The position numbers were made by a program, and so were the translations under genes. From Parelaphostrongylus tenuis (taxonomy: Eukaryota > Nematoda > Chromadorea > Rhabditida > Metastrongylidae): a DNA stretch of 64,000 nt. The first letter of the stretch is position 1. Each line of letters opens with the position of its first letter. Positions 25,128 through 37,400 of the stretch are shown here, one piece after another. Location: positions 1-64,000 of the forward strand of contig JAHQIW010006312.1 in assembly GCA_019055375.1 (NCBI GenBank), given 5' to 3'. Under the pieces are notes generated by a model, which made no database searches, had not been told where the DNA came from, and saw only the letters and a program-made list of their open reading frames with translations.

Positions 25128-25400
25128 GCGCATGTGGCGCGGTGGCTAGAAATGCCCTACGTCGCACACGAGGTCAGTGGTTCGATCTCGCGCTAATGGC
25201 TAACCAGAGCCATCTATCCTTTCGGGGTTAGTAAATTGGTACCAGACTGGTCTTAGACCTGCCTGGGAAGATAGGCAGCAGTGACTCGGTTAAGCGGGAG
25301 ATCGCCGCAAGTCATTGTAGAGGTCTGATATGCATCCGATCACCTCAGACGGAATCAAAAATTGAAGACGAATGCATGGCGCATCTCTCAATGGTTGATC
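25128..25400 (+). mobile_element. SINE-like repeat family A, best-preserved copy
   Basis: The head shows both polymerase III promoter-like boxes: gcgcggtggctag (A box) and agtggttcgatctcgc (B box). The family body follows. It lies between the two head-to-head TIMP-like loci. Twin: 50,129-50,401 on the minus strand. Confidence 0.65.
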
Positions 25401-25628
25401 AATACCGAGAGCTCTATCTTTATTTCTTTCGTTATCTTATATTTTCAACACCAGCACAAAAGGACTGAAGTAACCTCTCTCTGGCAGAAATTTGGGAATG
25501 CAGTATAAAGGTTGTGGAACAGAAACAGATAGTATAAAAAACTATTTCCACACACTTTTTAATAAGCCTCTTACGAGATTAGGAATTGCATCTCAGTGAT
25601 CGCAAAGAGTGCTTCCAAAGAACGACCA

Positions 25629-27142
25629 TTCGTATGTCGTACCTCTTCTGCTCCTTGTTTCAACCACAATCGCCTCACTTGTTTTCCACTGCCTGCCAGG
25701 GTCGCCTTTTGTGATGCGGATTTGTAAGAAATCATCAGATTCTTTATGGAGTTAAAGTGTAAACGGAAAAAGAGATGTTGACTGTTTATTGGAATTATTT
25801 GCCGAAACGCTGCCATGATCACATTACTACAACATACCTTCACGAGTAAGTCACAAAGCACTTTAGACAAAACGAAGTGGCCATTGAAACCAGATTGCTT
25901 GATGTCGCTTTGATGACATATCCTAACAAACTGCTCCCGAGATAAGTCTTTGCTTTCAGAAAGACAATTTTTTTAACAAAATCGTCGTTCAGTTATTTAC
26001 TGTCTTTTCAGTACCTAAAGTAAAGGCAATCTCCTTACCTGAACTAGGCAATAATTCCTACATTTTCAGACATGTGTTAATTTATAGGTATCAAAGAATT
26101 TATTATCTATTCGAAAGGCTAGCATATAGAGTTAAAACTGTCGAGAATTTGTTTAGAAGCTTCGTGATTACGGTACCAGTCCTTTGGCTCATATTGTGTA
26201 CACGCTCTCTGGCAGCTCATGTGGCCTCAAAATGAAATTCGAAAAAGAGTACGATCTAACAGGTCACATTCATACTGTTTATGTGGTTGTAATTTATTCA
26301 AGACGCTTACACATCGCATTTTCTTGATCAAGTTAGACCAAAAGTCATCAAATGCGGTATTTGTAACTAGTATAAATAATTGAAAATGTACTGTTAGCAA
26401 CAGAAGTGACCCAGCGTGCGCGAATCTATCAGCCGAATGCAGTTACAAAAACTAAGTGGACAGTAGTTTTGGCATTCACGAACGTATGAGAGAACTGCCG
26501 CGGCGTCAACTTCACCAAGCATCCTTAAAGGTTAAGGAATGCTTTGTTGGACTGCAAATTGATTTGTCACAATCTACTAATGTATTGCGCTAGTGCTGAA
26601 ATTCTTCCGAACAGGCTAAGTGTCAATTTATTGTACCCGTAGTGATGGAAGGTTTAGTGAATCCATGGTGTGCGATCGAATCAATGAGCTCATGCCTACT
26701 GCACGGTTCTTTAACTATGGTGTCACACACGCCATTTGCTAAAATGTAGCCTGGAGTTTGAATCGTCGAAGCTACGCTAATCCCTATATACGCTAATCTT
26801 ACTGCGGAAAACGCTGTAATTACACCAACATTAGCGACATTTCTCAGCTTAAACTGGTATTTGAGTACGGTTTCGTGCTGCTTGCACAATAAATGAATGT
26901 CGAATAAGTTATATGTACTATAAAGCAATATTATCACTCCATTCTGGATTGTACAAAATGAATAAGATGCGTGAAAAATTCAAGTTAGCAAGACTTGCGA
27001 CTGCTGATTCAGGATTTCGAGTCAGAGGCAACATTCTATGTATCGTTGTGGTCAAGTGAGTGACAGATATCTTAGTAGTGCAATCGAATGGGGCACCGTT
27101 TCAAAGGAGTTACTAGAGAGTCTCAGGGCATTTCAGTGCTGA
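25629..27142 (+). pseudogene. TIMP-like pseudogene, frameshifted, left arm
   Basis: Four exon-like blocks lie in the canonical order: 25629-25723, 26012-26087, 26157-26262 and 27013-27142. Exon 3 is intact in frame and still reads LAHIVYT, SSCGL and DLTG with good splice sites. The rest is broken. The start codon is ATT, and exon 1 has indels that shift LLLLVSTTIA out of phase with the FC block. Exon 2 has lost about 19 bp. Exon 4 has a one-base deletion just before the YRCGQV block, although the tail (SAIEWGTVSKELLESL, ending FQC) is still readable in another frame. The poly(A) signal reads AATAGA. It lies head-to-head with the intact copy that starts at 23,455. I see no way to make a full NTR protein from it. 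Confidence 0.8.
26480..26790 (-). mobile_element. SINE-like repeat family A in intron 3 of the TIMP-like pseudogene
   Basis: The same element inside intron 3 of the plus-strand pseudogene at 25,629, again antisense to the gene. Twin: 48,739-49,049. Confidence 0.5.
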
Positions 27143-27739
27143 GTTCTCTAAATGAGCGTAATAGAGAGGAATCAGTGTTATTATAGTCTTTATTCGATCA
27201 CGGAAAGTTCACTCTAGGTTGAAGAATAATTGCAAAATACCTGAGGCTAACCACACGGGTATTCAATAGCCAAAAATCAAACGATTTCACAAAGGTGACA
27301 ATGCTAATATAATAAACGCATGCGATGTCAGCGTAACATTATGCAAACACTGACTTTTTGCTTACCTTATTTTCATTTGTTTAAGAAAAAGAAAACTTTC
27401 AGTGCTTCATAGCACGGCGCCGAGAAGATGGCAAGAACGACGCATTCTAACCCACGCAGTAAAATTGAAAGGAAAGGGTGAGTGGCTATGTTAACTTGAC
27501 ATGACAGCCAAAACCATCCATGATAACTCAAAATTCCAAAGATCTCACTCTCAGCAGTGGAGATAGGAGCCTTTCAATGAAGAGTACTATATCGAAACGG
27601 ACCACATCCCATAAACTAAAGGTTCTGCCGAACAAATGCCGCCGTTGTTCCAAAATTCTGTATGAGATCAAACCATAACCTTCTTCGCACAAAATTCAAT
27701 TTTTCGCTGAAAGCAGAGGAAGCCGCTGAGTTTAAACAA

Positions 27740-28980
27740 CATCCTTAGAACTGAAATAGACTGGGATGTTTTGAAATTATGGTACTTTTCCATTATCTGA
27801 GCGCCATTTCGACCCCTTACAAAAAAAGAATTTCTTGGTCTTTTTCAATGTTCAGATAATGGTTCCATAGCACAAATCAAAGGAATTTGAACGGTATCTC
27901 TTGTCTTCAAAAAAGCCTTCTTATTGCCCTGAAAAAGGAAGAGGGAAATTTTGTTCCTTATTGAAAGATTTCTCGCTGACCAGAGCTTTTCCTTTTGGTT
28001 TTTACAATCCAGTCAGTGGATCAAATCTTAAGGATTTCAATGATCATTTGGTTTTCGTAATGGACCTGCTATTACGCTATAACTGCCAAAAGAAAATTGG
28101 GTTTCGCAAAAAATGGACCACTTTTACTGTCCTCTCTTCAATTCGACAAATTGGGAAAAACGTAATTTTTGATCATTTTCAATGTTTATTAACCAATCGA
28201 TAGCTCAATCAAAAGAATTTGAGTGGTACACTTTATTTTCAACAAGGCCTCGCTATTGCGCTGAAAGAGTAGAATTAATGATTTGTTACTCATTCAAAGA
28301 CTTCTCGCTAGTCACAATCTCTCAAGGATTCCAATAATGTTTTTGGTTTTATGAACGGACTCTTTAGTGCTTCATAAGATAGAGGAAAATTGGGTTTTGT
28401 CCTCGATGCTTCATATCCAGTTTTGCAAAGCGCAATATTCTTTTGGCTGTCACAGCGTGATACAAGGCCGATAGCCAAAACCATACGAATTATTGGAATT
28501 TTTGAAATATAATCTATCGATTAATTACTAAAACTCTAAGAAAAGGCTCCGGTCAGCTAGAAATCCTTGTATGGAAAGCAAAAATTTATTTTTGCTCTCC
28601 CAGCACAATATGAAGACCTTGTTGAAGACGAAATTTACCACTGAAATTCTCATGATCTGAACTATTCAATGGCTGCTTAAACATTGCAAACGACGAAAAA
28701 ATACGCGCTCTTTCCAAGGCATCAAAGTGAAGAGGACATAAGAAGTGGTCCAATTCTGTTAAACACAAGCTTCTTTAGCTATTACAGTGCAATGCGTGGT
28801 TCATTTTGAAAGTCATATGAGTCCTTGGAATCCTTGAGATTTGACCTATCGACTGATTACTAAGACTCTGAAGGAAAAGCCTTGGTCAGCGAGAAGTCTT
28901 TGAGTAAGAAACAAAGTAATATTATTTTTGCTCTCTCAGCGTAATAGCAAGGCTTTTTTGGCGCTCAGATAAAGGGAAAA
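27740..28980. repeat. Decayed array of about 330-bp units, left arm
   Basis: Units recur with marks such as ttctcgctgacc (27,970) and ttctcgctagtc (28,305) in one orientation, then ggtcagctagaaatc (28,550) and ggtcagcgagaag (28,885) in the other. The array is therefore itself roughly inverted around 28,420. No gene. Twin: 46,549-47,789. Confidence 0.6.
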
Positions 28981-30049
28981 GTGCCAAATTAATTAATAGG
29001 TAACAACGTTGCCAAAAAATAATACCGGCAACATCCTCACATTTTCGCAATAAAAGCCGAGAGTCTTAAAGTCAGTATGATTCTTTTGTGTCCAAAGACA
29101 CTCGAGCAGATACGTCAACGTGGATCCGTACAAGCCGCAGGCAATCGAAACGCCGCGCCCAAACACGCAAAACGCTGCAAGCGACAAAAAAAGTATGTCA
29201 CAAAAATTGAAGAGCACCAGTTATCTCAAGAATTGCAAGAACCTGATTCAGCAATGCCCAACGAAGTTTCACCAATTATAAGGCCAAAATGACTGTATTC
29301 TGATTACTTCATAGAAAAGCTACAACTTTCCTTAAAGCAGTGGAAAAAAAATCTTTGATTGCTACTCCGATCTTCTCACTGGCCACACCCTCTTACGATA
29401 GCATGAGATAAAAGCAAATAAACTTGAGTTTCACTGGCTCTCTTTTCAAAAATTCAAACACGCTGTTTCACCAGTGATGTAGAATCAATTCTGCCTACAG
29501 CCGTCCGTCAGTGAGATTAATTGAGAGAACACAAATCCGCGTAACAGCCGTATCGCGGTATTCTTGTGGTTGCATTTCACATCGTACTCTGTCGTCCCAA
29601 GTCAGTTGGGCAATAAATGTTTCTAACTACCCAAATGAAGTTGTTGTCTATTACGCCTGCATTGTTGTCTAGACGGAGTATTCCATCGTTCATCTGTTCA
29701 TATCAATTCCAACATTCACATCACTGATCTGAACTCACTACAATAAACCAAGGATCTATCCTGCCCAACCCACTACAGACCGATAATGGCAATCCAACAC
29801 AGTTGTTCAAACGATTCATAAATCAATCGCACACAAAGTCCATCCTCACCAAGAGGCCGGACGATAGGAGGTACTCAGCAGAAAACCTCCATCATATAAG
29901 CGCGCAGCATCACGTAGTTGCCCTGCGCCACAAAAGCTTTGGCTTTTTATTCCAGCGTCTCAGATCAGTCAGGCAATAAGTAGAAGATAATATTTCTGGG
30001 CATATTAGCAATTTCATTTTCACTCATCCCATACAGTATTTAGAATTTT
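28981..30049. other. Unassigned stretch, left arm
   Basis: Less AT-rich than its surroundings around 29,080-29,290 and 29,500-29,950. A 71-codon basic frame at 29,077-29,292 and the block at 29,500-29,950 might be transposon remnants, but no transposase, LTR boundary or domain can be shown. Twin: about 45,480-46,548. Confidence 0.35.
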
Positions 30050-31870
30050 TTGCAACGATGTGTAATGAAATAACACTCATTGATGGTCGAGACAACATGT
30101 TATAAAAATGCACAGTTCATCACATTCCCTCTTAGTCCTCAAGTGCAGAAAGAGTGTTTTTGGAAAAACATGTTCCGAAGTAGCGGTGCATGTGCAGAGA
30201 AAAATAGGAAATAGAGTTCTTGAAAACTGGCTTGACAATGGGCATTTTCAATGGTTTCGAGAATGAAACTCCTCAGGATAGGTTCAGAGGAAACAACGTA
30301 CAAAGGACAAAAACTTTCATGAAACTAGAACTCCTTTATTGTGCCATTCTTTCCAAAGAGATTAATTTAGCTATAAAACTTTGTTCGAAAAGCGCGGACT
30401 TGAAGAAATCGGCAAAGTGATTGAAATACCACCAATTTGTGTAAGTGCAGCTAGTTCGCAAGCACATATATGACCGTCTGTCGACAACCAGGAGTGCATA
30501 ATATGCCTTAACAAGACAGATACCGACTGAATGAGTACGTGTAAAGTTTATCTTATCTCATGTAAAGCTGCGGTGACAAGTACATGGATGGGATTAGTAA
30601 GTCACTATACGTCGTGTAAAGGAACACGTAAGCTCAAAGAGAAACTACACACCTCACAGGCTTACACAGGACTGAAGTTATATAAGGAAGGATTTTGAAG
30701 TAGAAGGCATCATCCTCGCACAGTATGGACCTCAACGCCTGAAATTTGGAAGCGCTGTGGATAAAGCATCAATCCAAAAGTAAAATGCAGGAAAGAATGT
30801 CTTGTACTCATACGTGGTATGACACAGTGTATAGGACTATTACTTTCATAATAAAGGTGCACCCTCAGTATACGTGATCAATACACAATTAGTCTCTACT
30901 GGACACCTCGAGCGATAAGTATGCTTGAAAGATGTTTTAAGCTTGATCTGACTGTAGTTTGATTTGATGATTTTTCTGTCTAAGTATATGAATGCTTGGC
31001 ATTTTGAGTAGAGAACAGCCTAATCGTGCCAAGCTTGGAAGATTGCTTCACCACCGAAGCGTCAGCTACTCAATTAAACTGTACTGTAACAGTCCCGTGT
31101 TCGGCTTACAAAAAAATCGGGTCGATCTTGGGATCCCTTAATCATACTGTGGAGTTTTGTCGATGCGATAGAAATGACAATAATGTAGTTCATCTTTATT
31201 GTGCTCAACTACCGAATTCAGCACTGGAATCTCTTAAGATTCCCAAGTAATTCCCTTGAAATGGTGTGGCGTTCGACTGCACCAGTAAAGTCTCTGTCGT
31301 TTACTTGACCGCAACGATACACATACATCTCACCTCTGATCAGAAATCCTGAATCAATAGTTACGTTTTCATGTTTTGAAATTTTGATTTTCACAACTCT
31401 AATCTATTTCATACGTTGAAGTATAAAATGACAAAGTTGTTGTATTATATATTAACCGTCTACGACACTTCCTTTTGGACAAACAGCTCTCATGCGTATT
31501 TAAACTATAGTTTGTTCTAAGAATTGCTGCATATATGGATGTAGATCCAATTATTCTGCAGCGAGATAGTCCTTTCTAAAGTTTAAGATCCTGGTTACAT
31601 ATCACCAAGAGGCGCGTCTGTACAAGTAGGGATGCCCTATAATACACACATTGTCGGTGGTTCGGGCATGCCGTAATCTCTAAAAACCTATCTTCAGACC
31701 CGGTTAAGCGAGATGGCACCAAACCTGCCTGAGAAGATTGCATCACTGTAGTAATAGATCGGTAGATAGTGACAAGTTGTTTTACGAGCCAGCACTGCAT
31801 TCTGTATCCTTTAGCAGTGCTTAGTAAAGTCAGCACCATGCTTGATCTCTTAGACACTTAACAACACAAA
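30050..31870 (+). repeat. Segmental duplicon D2, copy 2 (left arm)
   Basis: Partner of 9,660-11,390. It holds exon 4 of the start-lost TIMP-like gene plus its 3' flank. It is mirrored in the right arm at about 43,659-45,479. Confidence 0.75.
31580..31860 (+). mobile_element. SINE-like repeat family A in intron 3 of the start-lost copy
   Basis: Head with ggtggttcgggcatgccg and the family A body, antisense within intron 3. Twin: 43,669-43,949. A C-run length difference between the arms lies in this element. Confidence 0.55.
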
Positions 31871-32628
31871 AATCCCTATCCTCTTATCTTTAATTATTGC
31901 ATTCGATTGATAGTACTGCTTAAGTTGGATCAAAGCAATAGTTAACAATCCAGTTTCATTTATGTATTCTGGCCAAAAAATCTTTCATCTTGATGCTTTT
32001 TCGCTTGATTTGTTCATAGACAAGGGATACATAAACATTTGAAAAGTAATCAAACTACTTGAGCCTTACCCAGTATTACCTGTTAAAAGATATTCTTTTC
32101 CAACTTCCATCTTGAGACCACATAAGTCGTCGGAGGGAGTGCATACAATAGAAGAAAGCGTACGGTAATCATGAGGCTTAACGGAATTTCGATCGCTACA
32201 AGTCTACATGCTAACCTTCCAAAAAAAAATTCTTGTCACCTTATAGACCAGTAAATATCTGAGCTCGTAGGACGAGTCGGACGTGTGGGAATTGTTGCCT
32301 GGTTTATGGAACGATACAACCTTTACTTGAGATACTAAAATACAATAAATAACCGAATGGCCAGATAATGGAATAATGATTACTGCGAAAACAAAGACGT
32401 CTTTTAGAACAGTTCTCTAGGAGTTTGTAACCGAATGATTTTATTGAGACTAGTCACATTGGTCGCTTCGTTATGCCTATGGTATTTTGTGATTTACTCG
32501 TAGATCGCAGGCTATAGTATTCTAATTATGAGAGCATTTTGGCTTATATGTCTAATGAACAATTGAAGTCATACCTTTATTTTGAGTGCTCCGTTTAGAT
32601 CACGCTCAAATTTCAATATATCCTTTCA

Positions 32629-33102
32629 TTATTATTTAAGCCAACTTGTCATGTGGTCTGGTAAGGGCTCTTGTACAGCCCGTTACACGTGTTTCGTCCT
32701 TACAGACTCGTCAGCCGGGCAGAACCCGTCGTCTTTCGATCTTTTCATAGTCAGTTCTCTCTGGAACTTCGCACTCCTATAGAGAGTCATTGAAGACGAA
32801 GGCTTTACATTCCATGTCAAGTGAAACGTTCACCCAGCACAATTATGATAAAAGTACCAGCCAAAGAGCAATCGAATGCGCAACACTCTGTGTTGGGTGA
32901 AGGTTTCACTTGACATGGAGTGTAAAGCCTCAGTCTTCGATGACTCTTTATAAGGAGTGTGAGACTCCACAGAGAACTGACTATGAAAAGATCGAAAGAC
33001 GACGGGTTCTGCCCGGCTGACGAGTCTGTAAGGACGAAACACGTGTAACGGGCTGTACAAGAGCCGTTACCAGACCACATGACAAGTTGGCTCAAATAAT
33101 AT
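32629..33102. mobile_element. Foldback (MITE-like) element, family F2, left arm
   Basis: The same terminal sequence as F1 but a longer, different centre with a second nested inverted repeat (the stretch around gaaacgttcacccagcacaa). It lies in intron 1 of the start-lost TIMP-like copy. Left-flank similarity to F1 suggests the element may extend about 55 bp further left. Confidence 0.85.
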
Positions 33103-34196
33103 TGAAAAGAACAATCAAAGTCTCATTTTTTCCATTCACACCTAAAATATCACTAAGAATCTGGTAAGTTTACCTAAACTTGCCGTGCAAAAGGCGGCCT
33201 CAATGGACGGCGGTTTCACACAAGAGCAGGCGAATGCAGTCGAAACAAAGGCCAGAAGACATACGATTACTATTATTTTTCACTGAAACATTTCTTTTAC
33301 TAATAAAGAATACGAATGCGTAGGCATGAGTCGAAATGTGCGTCATATTTTGGTGTTACCCCTTCTATAAACTTTTGAGTGTTTTCACTGATAATTTATA
33401 ATAATCCCTTTTTTAATGCAAAGCAGCCACTCAAATCATGCATCAGATGCTGCACATGCCGCAGATGACGACGTGAGGAACATTAGTCCACAACGCAGAT
33501 AAAAATTCACCTACCGAAATTATTCTATCACTGCGGCATAATCCAGCAAACATTCAAAACAGTCGGTTTATCAATATTTCGTTGATATAAATCTTGGTAA
33601 TAATGGCAAGACATGAGAAGGAACGTCTTAAATGGCCAGGCAGTAATAAATTCTTCACTGCAGCAAGCTCGTTTGGCGCTGTAAAATACAGATTGTCCAT
33701 AAAACTTCTATTTGAACACTTAGCTACTTTTGGAGGTGTCGTTCCCATGCCAATTATCGGCTGCTGGTTTAGTATGGTATTCCAATTGCTTAAAGCTCTC
33801 CAATCCTCCGAAATTGGCAATTTGCGACCAGATTTGTCTGGGAGTATACCAGCATTGACAGTTTTACGTCAGTAGACCACAGTAACTCAACACATATGAA
33901 AATATGGATATCTGTTGATTAGTGCTGACATTAGTGTTGTAATCAAGTTTTTTGAAACCGTTGGTAGGTGTTTCTGTGTCGAGCAGTCTGTAAAATGACT
34001 GCAAATAATTTTTTTTTTTTTGTTCTTCTGCAGAACGAATCTCCGTGTGTCGGAAGGAACTCATCAATCCTGACGAGTAATCCTGATGTCTTTACACTTT
34101 ACTACCAGGGACAAAACAGAAATCATTATGAAAATGCTTTCTAAAATTTGAGACTCAATAATCCAGAATAGTAGCTGTTTTGTTCCTAAGTCATTT

Positions 34197-34402
34197 GATT
34201 TTAAGTGATGAGCAAAAATATTACTTCAGACGGGTGTCAGACCCGCGTTTCATCCATAGCGGAACTCATGTTACCACTACACCATTGAGGTACATCTGCA
34301 CCACCACTCATTCTTCAATATCTCTATGATATTCCTCGGTATGGATGAAACGCGGGTTCAACTTCTGTCTGAGGTCGTGCTTTTGCTCATCACTGAATTC
34401 TC
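34197..34402. mobile_element. Foldback pair of family C tRNA-like units
   Basis: A minus-strand tRNA-like unit (34,205-34,300) abuts a plus-strand one (34,330-34,400). The outer ends are inverted (gatgagcaaaa against ttttgctcatcac). Twin: 41,127-41,332. It is small enough to fold into one hairpin. Confidence 0.65.
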
Positions 34403-37400
34403 TTGGGTATATATGATACATAGTAACACTGCAAAAGAGGCAGTAAAAAACACTAAAAATTAATGTGAATACTAAAAAAATGCATAATCTAATAGGATGT
34501 TTAAAGCTTTTCAGAGTCTGATACGGCATCTTCAGTGGTATACGTACTTCTCTATCGGTGATGATATTTCCTCAAGCAGTACTTTACTCTAGAAGATTCA
34601 ACTCATTTTACATTGAACCTCCAGGCAATGATATGGGCCGGGTGTGGACAATCGAGTGAAAGCTAGAAAGTGTTAGCCCAATAAATACTCTATAATATCC
34701 TCGTCTTGACTTGATATTTTTGCAATGTACTGATTATTCATATTAGCTGAATGACTGTTGATTCTGCACAATTGAAACTGGATGTCAAACTACTGTCTGA
34801 CTACGTTGTACACAATGCATAAAGTTCAGTGGAAATTATTTTTGATCGCGTATAGATGTAATCTCTGCCCGTTACAAAGCAATAAACCTTTGACGTACAT
34901 GAAACATTGCATAATAGAACAGGATTGGTCATTGATATTCAATGAAACTGTCGCAACAGTTCTACGTATTAACGCTCAAACAACCGTGGCAATCATCGAG
35001 AAGACAATATGGACTGAAAAAATCTTCAAGTCTAGTCCAGCAGAATGGTGAGAAGTGCACGACGGCGCACACTGTTTCACCAGTTGTCCAAACTCGCGCT
35101 GAAACCCGAAAACCCTGTATCCTTTGAGATCCTCATGATAATATCACAGCAACGAACTCAAATGAGAAATATACTTATGTGAAGATCTGACATGACAAAT
35201 TAATGACAAACAATATGATAGAGTTCTCTACAAGCTCACAAAACGTAGAACAACCTGGTCAACAACGCTTTCAAAGTTTCTCACGTAGCTAATTTTTTAG
35301 TGATTTCAATGTTGTAATATCAACTTGCCGACTCTTAGGAATTCGTGGTTTGCATTCCTGAGGCGTGTGTTGGGACCATCATAGCGAAACATTGTGCACT
35401 GCTAAGCACTTCTGACCACTGCTCTCGCCTGTCCCTTAGAGTTAATCACATAGCATTGCTTAATCATAAATGTCGTGGTTGTTTGAAGATTATGTTTGGG
35501 AATATTCCAACCGTTTCATTGTGAATCGATGGCTAATCCTGTTTTGTTATGTAAATTTCACATATGTTTGAGTTCGAGCATTACAACGGGCATTAATGGC
35601 TTTTAAAATCACGGTAGTAAATTTGTTTAACAAAAACTAATTCAACAAAGATCAATTCGTTGCATACAGTGTAATCCACTCGTTCAATTTACTCTTTATA
35701 TTTTGCAGAACCAAAACTCATTTAGCCTCGGCACGGATATTCCTTAGTAGAATTTTTATGCTAAGAGGAGGATATTTCAGAGCATTTATTCAGCCAATAT
35801 TTTGCAGCGTTCTCTTTGTTCAGAGTAAGTCGACTTAACTGTCCACAGGCAGTTGTGGTTTTGACATCTTCCAGAGCGATAGGTGTTCAAAAGTCTCAAG
35901 TTGTTTCCAGCGATTTCACGTCTAATTGGTACGATTTTATTATCAATTGTCATCATCGTGTCGACATTGCAGAGCATTTTAAAAGTGATATCGCACTGAA
36001 GAATTCTTCTATCAATGAATACCTGATGGTGAATACGTTTATTTACAGCCTATCGATAGCAGCAAGCTCGTCGTGAGGAGTCACCACAGCATCCAACAGA
36101 TTCTTCTGTTGGAAGATATATTACCTATCTTTACGATCATGTACGCTCTGACATCAAAAGGGAGGATCTGAGACAGTTGTACACTAATAGAAGCTTTGCA
36201 GTGCAACACCGAGCTTGTAGATCAGAAACAAATAGAACAAAAATAACTTTCTAATGGTGATGAGATTCATCGACATTTATTTCACTCAAAAATATTCTAC
36301 TCGTTGGAACAGTAAACGGTCGCATTCCGGCAACGACCTCTGTAGACATCCGACTTGGATCAGTTTTGTTTTGAACACGGCGAAGAATTGAAATCAATGG
36401 TCGAATAAAAGTTTTTTGATGCGCTGGCCTTAAGATAATGATCTTACATATTTAAATCATTCGTGCTAAGCTATGTGATTGCTGGTTCTGCATGGTATAA
36501 AATGTATATCAAATGACTGATGGATTATGCCTTATGCAATAAATAAATTCCATTAGAATAAAATTTCTATCGTGTTTATAGATGTGATCGATGCGCGCTG
36601 CAGAGCCATAACTTCGGACTTATTTGAAAATTTGCATAACAGAACAGGCTTATGCAGTGTTTTCTGGAGCTTTTAGAATAATTCGTGAGATTTATCTTCG
36701 AGCAAGCGCGACATTTATTAATAAACCATCTTAAACACATGAAATGTTAGGAGGGTGCGTAGCACGATGGTTAGAGGTGCCCCGCAGTACGCAATGTTTT
36801 GATAAATTGATGCAAACTCATGGCGCAGCTCAGAAGACCTCGCATCCTTCCGGAGGTCAGCCGGCTGATATCACAGTTAGAATCAGATGGAAGATATAGT
36901 TACGTGAAGAGAATTCGAAGGCATTGTTAATAAAGTGTTTCCATTTTTTGTGATATGGCCTCTATGTGAGCGGCTGTTATATTCTTTGATCAAACGTCTC
37001 AGGAAGAAGACGATCATCATTAAAATGCATAGATCAAAGCAATTTATTTTTTGCAAAAAGGGAAGGCCAAACACGTGCGCCTCTTAAATTTTTGATAATT
37101 TCTAAAGAAAGAGTTACCTAACTGTAGTGAAGAAAATGAAAGAAGTCTGAAAGTGATCATAAAAATAGATACAACTAAATTCCGAAAAAAATGTACTCAT
37201 GCAACTACTTTTCAGCACAAACCGCTCTTATCTATAGAGCTTTAGGGCACTATCGTAGACTACAGGTTGAAATTTTTCCATTGATATACTTTGTTATGTT
37301 TTCCATCCCGCATTAAAATGAAGTGTCATGCGAATACGATTACTTGTCGACAACAATTGAATACCCTCCGGCGCATGAAAGGTTCATTCTCTAGAAATTT

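Larger units (their letters stand above)
31218..33273 (-). pseudogene. TIMP-like gene with lost start codon, left arm
   Basis: Palindrome twin of the copy at 42,256. Minus-strand exons are 33273-33174, 32334-32240, 32176-32080 and 31348-31218. The ATG-to-ATA change is present here too, so the loss predates the arm duplication or has been copied between arms. The reading frame is open in all four exons, and the foldback element again sits in intron 1 (about 32,629-33,102). Small homopolymer differences from the twin occur in intron 3 and just beyond, not in the exons. Product, if any: a secreted NTR-domain protein of the TIMP type. Confidence 0.68.
11528..36660 (+). repeat. Left arm of giant palindrome
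   Basis: Each position x pairs with about 75,528 minus x on the opposite strand, from the inner boundary out to the window end. Examples of paired blocks: 35816-36076 with 39454-39714, 27901-28203 with 47326-47628, and 12025-12270 with 63258-63503. The coordinate sum moves only between about 75,527 and 75,531 over 25 kb, so very few indels separate the arms. The outer limit is unknown because the partner sequence leaves the window. Confidence 0.97.

Noticed and set aside
26623..26937. 104-codon minus-strand frame (twin 48,592-48,906)
   Set aside because: It covers a SINE-like repeat and intron 3 sequence antisense to a TIMP-like pseudogene; the frame is not kept in the other copies.
27740..28980. 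CRISPR-like array
   Set aside because: The units are about 330 bp, diverged and in both orientations, without short identical repeats and unique spacers; the genome is eukaryotic.
29500..29960. Solo LTR of a retrotransposon
   Set aside because: No matching second copy, no TG...CA ends with a flanking target-site duplication, and no primer-binding site could be shown.
31026..31250. 74-codon plus-strand frame
   Set aside because: It overlaps exon 4 and the 3' flank of the minus-strand TIMP-like copy; the related D2 copy near 10,570-10,790 does not keep the frame.
32582..33095. Frames of 66-92 codons repeating SQLVMWSGNGS-type sequence
   Set aside because: The same foldback family; the frames are the element's arms, not genes.
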